64,000 bases of DNA from Cryptomeria japonica (taxonomy: Eukaryota; Streptophyta; Pinopsida; Cupressales; Cupressaceae), in the NCBI RefSeq assembly GCF_030272615.1, contig NC_081406.1, positions 170,571,361 through 170,635,360 of the forward strand. Direction: 5' to 3'. Positions within the stretch are counted from its first letter, which is position 1, and each line of letters begins with the position of its first letter. This document shows, piece after piece, positions 1-12,900 of the stretch. The position numbers and the translations under genes are program-made. Below the pieces are notes generated by a model. It ran no database searches and was not told the DNA's origin. It was given only the letters and a program-made list of their open reading frames with translations.

Positions 1-1991
1 GTGTGTATTGTAAGAAACCAGTGCTTATCTTATGTGCCCATGGTTTGGTGAAGTAATCAACCATGGAGGATATGTTGTTTTTGAGTATGGGAAACCATAC
101 TGTTTATGTAATGTTGCTTATTTGTTTCCCTACTGAGTACCAAACCTCGGGTTGTGGGTAACTCGGTATGTTAAGGGGTAGTATTCGAAGCGACCGTTCC
201 TTGAATAGTATGGATTGGCGTGCGAGTAATGTCGACGCGAAGCGACTTTAGCTTCTCTACTTCGAGGAATGATATAGTTGTACTACTAAACTGTATCAAG
301 GTGTACTCAATACTTTCCCTTTGATGAATCTATTTATAGGTTTATGTGTGTTAGCCTATTCTCTTCCTTATCTGAGCATATAGATGGTAGTTTTTGTGCA
401 TATTGTTGGATTCTATTGGAGTATCTGTTGCCTTGTCTTCTTGAGAGGCGTGTTATTATTCTTACATAAGTTGCCAACTGGCCTGTGTTGGTAGACTTGT
501 GGATGGACCATAGTCATGTATACCTCTGACTTACGGCGAGTATCCTTCTAGATACGTCGCTATGCGGGATGTGGCTTGCGCGTGCTTTTCCGTGAGGTGC
601 ACTACCATGCGGGATACGTCCATTGTGTGTTTTCTCCACTTGGGGTATTGCCATGCCACGTGACGACGTGATGCGGGGTGATGTCGAGGTGCACACCGCC
701 ATGCCATGTGGATAGTGTGACTATGTCGCACCACATGATGAGCTACTGCAATAGCTAGTCAGTTGTTCCTTCCTTCCTCGTTGGTGGCTAGATGCTAGTC
801 ACACAGTGCTGTTATGTGCAGTTGTGATATTCTTTATATTTCTTTGAGGATCAGCAGTTTATTTTACTTTGACTGTGAAGGTTTAGCCACGATCTTGTGA
901 TCTTTTGCACTTTGATTTGGTGTTGAAATTCCGGATTATTTTCTTACCTTATTGTTGGAATTGATGATTTATTATCTTTATTCATCTGTGCTTTGGTGGC
1001 TGAACTGGTTTATCCTTATTGTTTTCGGATGCTGATCTTGTGTCGAAATGTGAAATTCCTCTCCAAGGACGTATGATACGGAATTGGTAGAGTGTGTGCG
1101 AGGAAGTTGTTGTAGGGAACCGTGAGGATGGGGGTATGTGAGGCTGTGATGCAGCTAGTATCCACTACCTACCTATGTGTGGTGACTATCTCTTGGAGGC
1201 TAACCACCTTGTACAACAAGGGATATTCACAAAGGTCTTGTATGGAAGGTAGCACCGCTATGGTGTGCCTAGCACCATCGAGCCTTTGAGTGAGATATTG
1301 GATTCTTATGATCTTATTGTTGTTCTGAGATCAGGCATAGAGTTGCTGATCATGCATGTTATCCTTGACCGAGCATTAGACATGCTCACATGTGGCCTTT
1401 TCTGTTATGCATTCCAGTTATGTGGATGGTTATTATTTGTATCATGGAGTAAATTGTGTTAACTTGTCACTATGTTATGGGACATAGTCATTGGAAAGGT
1501 TATCTTATGCCTGGCAAGTGTAAACAATTGAGTTATTTTGTTGCTCTTATTTCATGAAAGTTAATATGGTTGTAGAAATTGATGTTTTGAGCTAGTTCTA
1601 TGTTATTAAATCTTATGATAAAGATGGATTGGTAAAGGAAATTGATCTTATGGCATGTTTTTCTGTCATTTTTGATCGATGATTATGGTAATTGTTGGTT
1701 ACCTCCTTGTAATGTTTTAATTTGGTGCAATGAAAGGAAGAAAATTCTTGTTTTCTGCTATGATGGTGGATAATTCCTAGAATATTTTAAGGAATGTATG
1801 GTTTTAGATGTATCTTGCCAATGGATAATGGCGTTTGTAAAGGATTTTGCAATTGTATTTCATTTATTTATGCAAAGTTTTCTATGTGCAATTTGATCTT
1901 TGTTGAATGAGTTTCAGGGCTGATGCGTACGACATGTTCTCCATCTAGCCTTACGACTTCCAGGAGTAAGTCGGAACCTAGGGGGGGAGAA
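1..1991 (+). mobile_element. LARD-like element, internal region (3' part, cut by window start)
   Basis: This stretch is repeated almost base for base at 7990-9980, so it is the 3' part of the internal region of the next unit upstream in the array. It ends in a purine run (1981-1991) directly before the TGTAGTACCCC start of an LTR, the normal place for a polypurine tract. No gag or pol homology is visible. Reading frames are under 70 codons and look like chance. A GC-richer patch at about 530-740 carries repeated words such as ATGCGGGAT and could be structured RNA. Confidence 0.8.
1981..1991 (+). other. Polypurine tract of LARD-like element
   Basis: GGGGGGGAGAA lies immediately 5' of the LTR start TGTAGTACC. 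A purine run here primes plus-strand DNA synthesis in LTR retroelements. The same tract occurs at 9970-9980. Confidence 0.8.
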
Positions 1992-4900
1992 TGTAGTACC
2001 CCTACCCTAGTCTATTTCTAACCTTGGTTTAATCTTGATCAGTTTATCGTGATATTATGATTATAATCAGATGTTGATTTTACGCATAGCTATTGATGTG
2101 GTTTTCTCACTAGTTTTATGCTAGTTGTTTAGTGTTCTTATTTCATGGTATTCATCGAGCTAACGCATTCATTAAGTTATTATATATGTATGCATGTATG
2201 ATCGTTGGTTGCAGGAGATTTCAGGTACGAAGTCGCATGAGTGCGAGGTTCGTCGTCACCTGGTTTTGCAGGTTTGAGCATACCTTTTAATCCCTAGAGT
2301 TGGATTAGGTGGTCGCAAGACCTTAGTCGGCCTTAGTCGTGCTCTAGTGAGCATCGCCAGTCGTCGTCGGTAATCCCTTCTTGTTTGGGTTTGCAAGTCG
2401 TCTGTTTGGTTGACCTTCTCGGTTTGCGTGCCTGGTGTGTTTGGTTAATTGATTAATTAGTCCTTAGCATTATTTTGAGTATTTATGCGTTTGTGCAGTG
2501 AAGATTAATGGATTAAATTGATTGAGAATCCGTTATGCATTTTTTCGTTGTTAATGAATTGCTCGCTTTAGATTGGAAGTAAATTTGAATTTAATGGCTG
2601 ATTTCGATTATTAAATGCATTATATATATATATATGCTGTTGAAAGGGAAGTTTTATATGTTATCGCCATAGAGTTAATTGTATTTCGTTAGATTATTAA
2701 TTTGAAAGGTTAAATTGATCTGATATGAGAAATCGAATTTTTATTGATAAAGCAAGTTAAATTGTTGCTTTTGTGGAGAAGAATTAATTTTTAAGTATTA
2801 TTTTTAAATAAAAGTTTTTATTCCAAAAATGGAAATTTTTGGGGTCAACTCCTCCATATTACCCAAATTTGGGAAAATTGGAAGGCATGGACAATTTTGG
2901 AGAAGATTTTGGGGAATCTGACAGGTGGCTCTCCCTCAGCCATACCAGGATTGCGAATTAAGGTAGGATTCTGAACTGGTTATTGGAAATCAATTTGATT
3001 GTTCATATGAATTTGGCTGGAAATTTTAATGGAGATGTGTATTTTTCCTCCTTGCTGTTGAGTGTTTGAAACCCTTGGTTAATGGAAGGGATGAGCAAAC
3101 CATCAAGAAAACATCAGTTTCATATCAAACTGAAATTGTTATTTCAAATCCTTGTGTGGGTCTGTTGTTGTTTTAATCCAAGTTGTGTTAATAGAGATAT
3201 ATATGTCTTTTATGAACTGTGCGTCCCTTTTTGGTTCGGACTGTGTGTAAATGGGAAATGAAAACATCTTTGTTTTTTTTTATCGAACTGTGTGTTCGAA
3301 GAAGATTTTTATGCTCGGTTGCAAGCTGGGCGTATTCTTTTTATTATATTTTTTTTGAGCTGTGTTTAGCAAGGAAAAAAGAAAATTTATTAACGTTCAG
3401 GCCGAACTGGGCGTTTTATTGTTTTAGCTATGGGATTGGGGTCGGAGGGCGGGGAGCGGAGTTCCACCCGCTCCTCCCCCCTTTCCCCCGCGCGTCCCCC
3501 TTCTCCTCCCGCTCGAACCTTGGTTTCTCCCCCTCCAACCCTCTCGCTGGTGGTTTTTGCCTTGCCCGCGGCACACTGCGGTGGCCGCAGGGCCGCGGTG
3601 GCTGCAGGGCGCCGCGGACCTGCGGGCACCGCAGCGGCGCCGCCGCTCGGGTAACGCCCAGCGGCTAGGGTTAGGGTTACGCCCGCCCTAGCCGCGTTTT
3701 TTTAAACGCTTTTCCATATTAAAAAAAAAAAAGAAGAAAGGAACATAGTTATTAATGCGTTTTTATATTAAAAAAAAAAAAAAGGAAGAACATAGTTTTC
3801 TTTTTATGCGTTTTGTTTAACGTAGTTTTTCTTAAAAATCATTTTTTTTAAATGTATTTTTTTTGTTGTTAGTGTTCAAAAAAAAATGCATATGATTTGT
3901 ATATCATTTTAAAGAGAGTTGTGTTAATGTTAGTTTAATTAGATGCTTAATTATGATTAAAGGGCATATCGTGATAAAGGATAACTTGATATTGGTTAAT
4001 TTTATAATAGAATTTATAGGTGAATTAATCGTTCAATTTCATTTCACGATTGGTGCACCTTGTCTAATTAAGTTTTAATATTGATAAGTTCATCATCAAA
4101 TGTTAATTGACTATACTTGGGTCCAATCTTGGATTAATAAGTTTATATCATGGGCGTTTGGAAATGAGTATCTACAATTGAATTTCCTTTATATTTATAC
4201 TTCCGTGATTCGTATGGTACAACTGGGATTGAAAATTATGAATCTGTAGAGATTGAATTTAGACCAGTATATTAATGACGTTGTGATTGGAGATTAAATA
4301 CCTTATTTTAGTTGAGTAATGGTTGTTTGAGTTTAATTCATATGAATTGGTTAAAACTCATTATGGTTTGGTTTGCCTGTTCGTTGTTTGAATTTTAACG
4401 AGTTAGAAAACCAAGAACGACTTATCCCTTGATAAGGTAGATGACTGTAAGTTGTTTTAGATCTTGTAGAAAACTTGATCGTCGTTTAATGATTAAATCA
4501 AATTGAGGAAATATATTGTCTTTTCTGATTATTGCTTGCGAGTTTAATTTTTGTATTCGCTTTAATAATGAAATGGCATGTTTTGCTTGTTTAAAGGACC
4601 CTGTCGTAAGGATGATTTGGTGTTCCTGTTTTAGTCCTCGATTTCCGAGTTGACTGTTGTATTGTGATGTTGTCATAATTGGTCATATCCTCTTTGTGCG
4701 AGTCGAATGATGATTCGTGGTTAACCTTATTTGTCAGGTCTCTAGTTGAGTATCGTCAGTAAGTGATTAACCTTGAGTCGTGTTTGACCTGATGATTGTA
4801 TCTTCTTGAACTCCGTTCGTCTTACCATGTGTATTCCGTGGTTTGAGTTCGTTTGAGTCGGTCTAGTGTCGTATGGGAAAGTGGCTTTCGATTGGGGGCC

Positions 4901-6276
4901 GCGCCCAAAGTGGCTGCTGGGTAACCCATCGAAAGTGAGTCTAATAAGTGATAACCTAAGTAGATTAGAAAATAATCTCTAAATAAGATAATGTGCCTCA
5001 CACATGGGACGAATGCTATCATAGATTCGGCATGCTGTGAGAAGGCCTGAAATGGCAAACTACCTTCCTCGTCTTCACGAGAGGATGTGTGGGTCCACAT
5101 GAGGCTTGGATGGGCCGGAAGTTCGGATTAGGTTGCCAGGGTTACCAGTGTATGGGCCGGGACCTATGAAGACTTGCCATGGTATCCATACCAGGTTGTG
5201 TGATGACACTTGTCCCTACGTTCGCTAGTGTGTTGTCGTCTTGTCCTGTTTGAGTACCTTTGTGAGTCGTCCTTTGTCTCTGCCCTTGTGAGTGTCGGTT
5301 TCATGTTAGACCTTGGGTGGTGATGGTTCAGTTTTATGGATGCTCTCATGGACTCTTATGATATTAGCTTTGATTATGTTCAGCTGGATCCTGTTCCTTG
5401 TAAGGATCGTTTATGTATTTATCGACCGGTGTGGTCGTCTGTATATTGTTATGTATCGCCTTGATGGCTGGGTTGTATGGTGTAACCTCTTGTACTCTTA
5501 ACTTTATTATTTTATCAGAGGGGGTCTTGCAGTTGAGCAGACCCGGAGATGTAGCCCATTAGGGGTGAACTCCGAGATCATTATGGTGTTATGTGGTGCA
5601 TTCTCTCATGTTTCTTTTATTCAGCTTTATCATGTATGTTTATTTTATGTTAGAATGGTTAAGTGGATAATTGAGATTAACTTTAAATGCTTATATTCAG
5701 TTCTTCCTTGAATGCCATGTGGATCGAATGCATAATTGGTTGAGATGCGATTTATCGCAAATGCATGTGTGTAATCGTCCTTTAAATGCAATAAGTTGGA
5801 ATATGGAATAATGTATCTTAGAGTAATGAATTATACTCAGTTGTTGTTAAGGAATTTAATATGCTTGGAAAGATCTCTTATATTATGATGAAATCCTAGT
5901 GTATTAGAAAATGTAGATGTATGGTTTGTAATTTTAAATTGAAAAGCTTGAATGAGATTATGAATGGAACTTAACGATGCAACTTGCTTGTGATTTATGT
6001 TTCCATCATTTTAAAGAAATTATCCTGATTGTGAATTATCCCGTTATTAAGATATTCAGCTTTTGGATTAAGTGTGTGAGTAAAGTGTATTGTGAAAATT
6101 TAAGTAATCTCGTTGGGAAACTCTTTAGGAGTTAGTTGTTGTCTTCCGCTATGCAATCTGAATCTTTGATATCTTGTTGCATCTTATGTGTTGTAACTTT
6201 TTTAAAAAAAAAAATTTTGCGCTCTATTCTTGTTATTTTAGCTTATCCCTTCGGGGTTTCCTGGCGGGGCATTACA
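1992..6276 (+). repeat. LARD-like long terminal repeat, copy 1 (4285 bp)
   Basis: The repeat begins TGTAGTACCCC after a polypurine tract and ends GGGGCATTACA, two bases before a TGGTATCAGAGC primer site, so both borders are set by sequence signals. An equal-length copy lies at 9981-14265. Differences I found are T/C at 4551/12540 and a few bases in the T/A run near 6199-6219. A GC-rich segment at about 3430-3700 interrupts an otherwise AT-rich LTR. Reading frames of up to 149 codons across it look like by-products of that composition. Length and architecture agree with published LARD elements (LTR about 4.4 kb); that family link is inference. Confidence 0.9.
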
Positions 6277-9200
6277 TTTGGTATCAGAGCCATGTTGCAA
6301 ACATTGGGATCTCTGGTGTCGCGTGTGCCCTCTATTGGTGTGAGGTGTATCGACCTTATGTGTATGCTTGTCCTCCTTTTGCATGTGAGTGATTGAGCAG
6401 ACCTTAGCTGGTGTGTAACGTGTGGGTGTTCACACCTTGTTTTCGCCTTCTTGATGTTGGTGTTTGAGTGCTTATTTGCGCATTGTGTGCTTATTGATGT
6501 CTTGGTCTACGATTACTCTTATTTGAAAAGAGAGTCGTATGTACCTTCCCTTATTGAGTGTCGTACTCTTTAGACTAATCCATTTGGATTGGTCCGTGCT
6601 TGTCTTGAATCTGAAAGTGCGAATTGTGTTTGTTTAAAGACTATGATATAGCTTAATGATGTCCACTTGAAGGACTAGTATGGCAATTATTGAATGCGTA
6701 TTTGTAGAAAATTAAATGATCATCACTATTCCTCTCTCTCTTTCTTTCTGGAAATTAAATGATTAGGATATGTGTAATTATCTTTGATTCGAGTTTTCTT
6801 GATTGCGAAAGAGAAAAGGTTGTGATTTCTCGTACCCTTGTGTGAGCCTTATGTCGTCTATGCTTTTAGATCATTAAAGAGGGCTACGGGTTTAAAAATT
6901 TATATTGGGTGATGGGAGAAAACTGTATGTGTTTGTTTAAAGAATTCTCCATGTGTGTTTTGTAGTAGTAGCATGATTAAATTCTACCTTGGTAAGGTGC
7001 ATTGCTATGTGAATAGTTGAATTATGTAAAACTGCTTGGTTTGTAGAAGGTTAAAAGGAGCATGATTATTGTAGCTTCGAGAGAGTAATAATGTGTCTTC
7101 TGAAAGATTGTCTTATGTGTTTCATTAACCAGTTTGATTGAAGATTTATTTTAGCAAATGCTCCATTGAACTCGCTTTTGGGTATATGTACTAACCTTAA
7201 TGTGTTTAGAAAGTGCGAATGGAAAAGCTGTTTGATGTGTATGCATTAATATGTTCTATTTGGTCAATAGCTCTTTGCTTATCTTGGATCGTAATATGAT
7301 TTTCTAATCGGTTGCAATTATGACTTGTGTCTATATTGCATTATTATTAAGTGAGTGTTCTTAAGAGGTCTTGCATTATCGAAAATATTGTCTCTCTTGA
7401 TCTCTGCTTTGTTTGTAAACTAGAACCTCCTGTTGCAACCATAATTATTGGAAGTGTTTTGGTTAGGCTAATTTTATCTTTCTAATCGGTAGCGAAATGA
7501 AAACCGTGTAATTGAAATGATAGGCTTATAATGAGAAATTTAATATTAATAGCGTGATCCTGATTGATCTTGTGTTTCTGTAGGAAATAGTTTGGTTATC
7601 AAACTCTCTTTCCCTTCTCTTTGCCTAATCATAAGAATTTTAGAAATGGCATTAAAGAGTGCATTGATTTAAATAGAGTGTTTATAAAACATGTGAAATT
7701 GTGTGTTTGCTTTTGGCTTCATATTGATAGATGAAAGTCTTAAGCTTTAGAAGTGAATTTGCTTAGCTAGTAATTTAATTATGAATGCTTAGTGAGATTT
7801 GAGAAAGCTATAGGAATGATGTTATTTCCTTATGTAATTGTGAATTGTTAATAATTTCAGTACTTGTATCTAGAGTAAACTTGATTCGGTTATTTGTTTA
7901 GAAAGCATAATTGAAATCTTCCTTGTATAGATGTTAGCATACTGAAAAGTACTCCCCGTAAATGTGACTAAACCAGTACTGGTGTAATTGTGTGTATTGT
8001 AAGAAACCAGTGCTTATCTTATGTGCCCATGGTTTGGTGAAGTAATCAACCATGGAGGATATGTTGTTTTTGAGTATGGGAAACCATACTGTTTATGTAA
8101 TGTTGCTTATTTGTTTCCCTACTGAGTACCAAACCTCGGGTTGTGGGTAACTCGGTATGTTAAGGGGTAGTATTCGAAGCGACCGTTCCTTGAATAGTAT
8201 GGATTGGCGTGCGAGTAATGTCGACGCGAAGCGACTTTAGCTTCTCTACTTCGAGGAATGATATAGTTGTACTACTAAACTGTATCAAGGTGTACTCAAT
8301 ACTTTCCCTTTGATGAATCTATTTATAGGTTTATGTGTGTTAGCCTATTCTCTTCCTTATCTGAGCATATAGATGGTAGTTTTTGTGCATATTGTTGGAT
8401 TCTATTGGAGTATCTGTTGCCTTGTCTTCTTGAGAGGCGTGTTATTATTCTTACATAAGTTGCCAACTGGCCTGTGTTGGTAGACTTGTGGATGGACCAT
8501 AGTCATGTATACCTCTGACTTACGGCGAGTATCCTTCTAGATACGTCGCTATGCGGGATGTGGCTTGCGCGTGCTTTTCCGTGAGGTGCACTACCATGCG
8601 GGATACGTCCATTGTGTGTTTTCTCCACTTGGGGTATTGCCATGCCACGTGACGACGTGATGCGGGGTGATGTCGAGGTGCACACCGCCATGCCATGTGG
8701 ATAGTGTGACTATGTCGCACCACATGATGAGCTACTGCAATAGCTAGTCAGTTGTTCCTTCCTTCCTCGTTGGTGGCTAGATGCTAGTCACACAGTGCTG
8801 TTATGTGCAGTTGTGATATTCTTTATATTTCTTTGAGGATCAGCAGTTTATTTTACTTTGACTGTGAAGGTTTAGCCACGATCTTGTGATCTTTTGCACT
8901 TTGATTTGGTGTTGAAATTCCGGATTATTTTCTTACCTTATTGTTGGAATTGATGATTTATTATCTTTATTCATCTGTGCTTTGGTGGCTGAACTGGTTT
9001 ATCCTTATTGTTTTCGGATGCTGATCTTGTGTCGAAATGTGAAATTCCTCTCCAAGGACGTATGATACGGAATTGGTAGAGTGTGTGCGAGGAAGTTGTT
9101 GTAGGGAACCGTGAGGATGGGGGTATGTGAGGCTGTGATGCAGCTAGTATCCACTACCTACCTATGTGTGGTGACTATCTCTTGGAGGCTAACCACCTTG

Positions 9201-9980
9201 TACAACAAGGGATATTCACAAAGGTCTTGTATGGAAGGTAGCACCGCTATGGTGTGCCTAGCACCATCGAGCCTTTGAGTGAGATATTGGATTCTTATGA
9301 TCTTATTGTTGTTCTGAGATCAGGCATAGAGTTGCCGATCATGCATGTTATCCTTGACCGAGCATTAGACATGCTCACATGTGGCCTTTTCTGTTATGCA
9401 TTCCAGTTATGTGGATGGTTATTATTTGTATCATGGAGTAAATTGTGTTAACTTGTCACTATGTTATGGGACATAGTCATTGGAAAGGTTATCTTATGCC
9501 TGGCAAGTGTAAACAATTGAGTTATTTTGTTGCTCTTATTTCATGAAAGTTAATATGGTTGTAGAAATTGATGTTTTGAGCTAGTTCTATGTTATTAAAT
9601 CTTATGATAAAGATGGATTGGTAAAGGAAATTGATCTTATGGCATGTTTTTCTGTCATTTTTGATCGATGATTATGGTAATTGTTGGTTACCTCCTTGTA
9701 ATGTTTTAATTTGGTGCAATGAAAGGAAGAAAATTCTTGTTTTCTGCTATGATGGTGGATAATTCCTAGAATATTTTAAGGAATGTATGGTTTTAGATGT
9801 ATCTTGCCAATGGATAATGGCGTTTGTAAAGGATTTTGCAATTGTATTTCATTTATTTATGCAAAGTTTTCTATGTGCAATTTGATCTTTGTTGAATGAG
9901 TTTCAGGGCTGATGCGTACGACATGTTCTCCATCTAGCCTTACGACTTCCAGGAGTAAGTCGGAACCTAGGGGGGGAGAA
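6277..9980 (+). mobile_element. LARD-like element, complete internal region without genes (3704 bp)
   Basis: This is the only complete internal region of the array: primer site at its left end, polypurine tract at its right end. No frame above about 90 codons and no gag, protease, RT or integrase motif is present on either strand, so the element cannot encode its own mobilisation. Positions 7990-9980 match 1-1991 apart from one T/C difference (1347 versus 9336). Published LARDs have an internal region near 3.5 kb that is non-coding but conserved, and this size fits. An autonomous gypsy partner would supply the proteins. Confidence 0.85.
6279..6290 (+). other. Primer binding site, initiator-Met tRNA type
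   Basis: TGGTATCAGAGC begins two bases after the LTR end. It is the standard plant primer site complementary to the 3' end of initiator Met tRNA. Confidence 0.9.
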
Positions 9981-12900
9981 TGTAGTACCCCTACCCTAGT
10001 CTATTTCTAACCTTGGTTTAATCTTGATCAGTTTATCGTGATATTATGATTATAATCAGATGTTGATTTTACGCATAGCTATTGATGTGGTTTTCTCACT
10101 AGTTTTATGCTAGTTGTTTAGTGTTCTTATTTCATGGTATTCATCGAGCTAACGCATTCATTAAGTTATTATATATGTATGCATGTATGATCGTTGGTTG
10201 CAGGAGATTTCAGGTACGAAGTCGCATGAGTGCGAGGTTCGTCGTCACCTGGTTTTGCAGGTTTGAGCATACCTTTTAATCCCTAGAGTTGGATTAGGTG
10301 GTCGCAAGACCTTAGTCGGCCTTAGTCGTGCTCTAGTGAGCATCGCCAGTCGTCGTCGGTAATCCCTTCTTGTTTGGGTTTGCAAGTCGTCTGTTTGGTT
10401 GACCTTCTCGGTTTGCGTGCCTGGTGTGTTTGGTTAATTGATTAATTAGTCCTTAGCATTATTTTGAGTATTTATGCGTTTGTGCAGTGAAGATTAATGG
10501 ATTAAATTGATTGAGAATCCGTTATGCATTTTTTCGTTGTTAATGAATTGCTCGCTTTAGATTGGAAGTAAATTTGAATTTAATGGCTGATTTCGATTAT
10601 TAAATGCATTATATATATATATATGCTGTTGAAAGGGAAGTTTTATATGTTATCGCCATAGAGTTAATTGTATTTCGTTAGATTATTAATTTGAAAGGTT
10701 AAATTGATCTGATATGAGAAATCGAATTTTTATTGATAAAGCAAGTTAAATTGTTGCTTTTGTGGAGAAGAATTAATTTTTAAGTATTATTTTTAAATAA
10801 AAGTTTTTATTCCAAAAATGGAAATTTTTGGGGTCAACTCCTCCATATTACCCAAATTTGGGAAAATTGGAAGGCATGGACAATTTTGGAGAAGATTTTG
10901 GGGAATCTGACAGGTGGCTCTCCCTCAGCCATACCAGGATTGCGAATTAAGGTAGGATTCTGAACTGGTTATTGGAAATCAATTTGATTGTTCATATGAA
11001 TTTGGCTGGAAATTTTAATGGAGATGTGTATTTTTCCTCCTTGCTGTTGAGTGTTTGAAACCCTTGGTTAATGGAAGGGATGAGCAAACCATCAAGAAAA
11101 CATCAGTTTCATATCAAACTGAAATTGTTATTTCAAATCCTTGTGTGGGTCTGTTGTTGTTTTAATCCAAGTTGTGTTAATAGAGATATATATGTCTTTT
11201 ATGAACTGTGCGTCCCTTTTTGGTTCGGACTGTGTGTAAATGGGAAATGAAAACATCTTTGTTTTTTTTTATCGAACTGTGTGTTCGAAGAAGATTTTTA
11301 TGCTCGGTTGCAAGCTGGGCGTATTCTTTTTATTATATTTTTTTTGAGCTGTGTTTAGCAAGGAAAAAAGAAAATTTATTAACGTTCAGGCCGAACTGGG
11401 CGTTTTATTGTTTTAGCTATGGGATTGGGGTCGGAGGGCGGGGAGCGGAGTTCCACCCGCTCCTCCCCCCTTTCCCCCGCGCGTCCCCCTTCTCCTCCCG
11501 CTCGAACCTTGGTTTCTCCCCCTCCAACCCTCTCGCTGGTGGTTTTTGCCTTGCCCGCGGCACACTGCGGTGGCCGCAGGGCCGCGGTGGCTGCAGGGCG
11601 CCGCGGACCTGCGGGCACCGCAGCGGCGCCGCCGCTCGGGTAACGCCCAGCGGCTAGGGTTAGGGTTACGCCCGCCCTAGCCGCGTTTTTTTAAACGCTT
11701 TTCCATATTAAAAAAAAAAAAGAAGAAAGGAACATAGTTATTAATGCGTTTTTATATTAAAAAAAAAAAAAAGGAAGAACATAGTTTTCTTTTTATGCGT
11801 TTTGTTTAACGTAGTTTTTCTTAAAAATCATTTTTTTTAAATGTATTTTTTTTGTTGTTAGTGTTCAAAAAAAAATGCATATGATTTGTATATCATTTTA
11901 AAGAGAGTTGTGTTAATGTTAGTTTAATTAGATGCTTAATTATGATTAAAGGGCATATCGTGATAAAGGATAACTTGATATTGGTTAATTTTATAATAGA
12001 ATTTATAGGTGAATTAATCGTTCAATTTCATTTCACGATTGGTGCACCTTGTCTAATTAAGTTTTAATATTGATAAGTTCATCATCAAATGTTAATTGAC
12101 TATACTTGGGTCCAATCTTGGATTAATAAGTTTATATCATGGGCGTTTGGAAATGAGTATCTACAATTGAATTTCCTTTATATTTATACTTCCGTGATTC
12201 GTATGGTACAACTGGGATTGAAAATTATGAATCTGTAGAGATTGAATTTAGACCAGTATATTAATGACGTTGTGATTGGAGATTAAATACCTTATTTTAG
12301 TTGAGTAATGGTTGTTTGAGTTTAATTCATATGAATTGGTTAAAACTCATTATGGTTTGGTTTGCCTGTTCGTTGTTTGAATTTTAACGAGTTAGAAAAC
12401 CAAGAACGACTTATCCCTTGATAAGGTAGATGACTGTAAGTTGTTTTAGATCTTGTAGAAAACTTGATCGTCGTTTAATGATTAAATCAAATTGAGGAAA
12501 TATATTGTCTTTTCTGATTATTGCTTGCGAGTTTAATTTCTGTATTCGCTTTAATAATGAAATGGCATGTTTTGCTTGTTTAAAGGACCCTGTCGTAAGG
12601 ATGATTTGGTGTTCCTGTTTTAGTCCTCGATTTCCGAGTTGACTGTTGTATTGTGATGTTGTCATAATTGGTCATATCCTCTTTGTGCGAGTCGAATGAT
12701 GATTCGTGGTTAACCTTATTTGTCAGGTCTCTAGTTGAGTATCGTCAGTAAGTGATTAACCTTGAGTCGTGTTTGACCTGATGATTGTATCTTCTTGAAC
12801 TCCGTTCGTCTTACCATGTGTATTCCGTGGTTTGAGTTCGTTTGAGTCGGTCTAGTGTCGTATGGGAAAGTGGCTTTCGATTGGGGGCCGCGCCCAAAGT

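Noticed and set aside
3219-3668. 149-codon frame in the LARD LTR, repeated at 11208-11657
   Set aside because: It crosses an AT-rich to GC-rich transition in an LTR, overlaps frames on both strands, and shows no motif. Its repeat is due to the LTR copy.
3664-3680. TAGGGTTAGGGTTA as an interstitial telomere
   Set aside because: Only two units, and of the TTAGGG rather than the usual plant TTTAGGG type. It is present in both LTR copies as part of the element.
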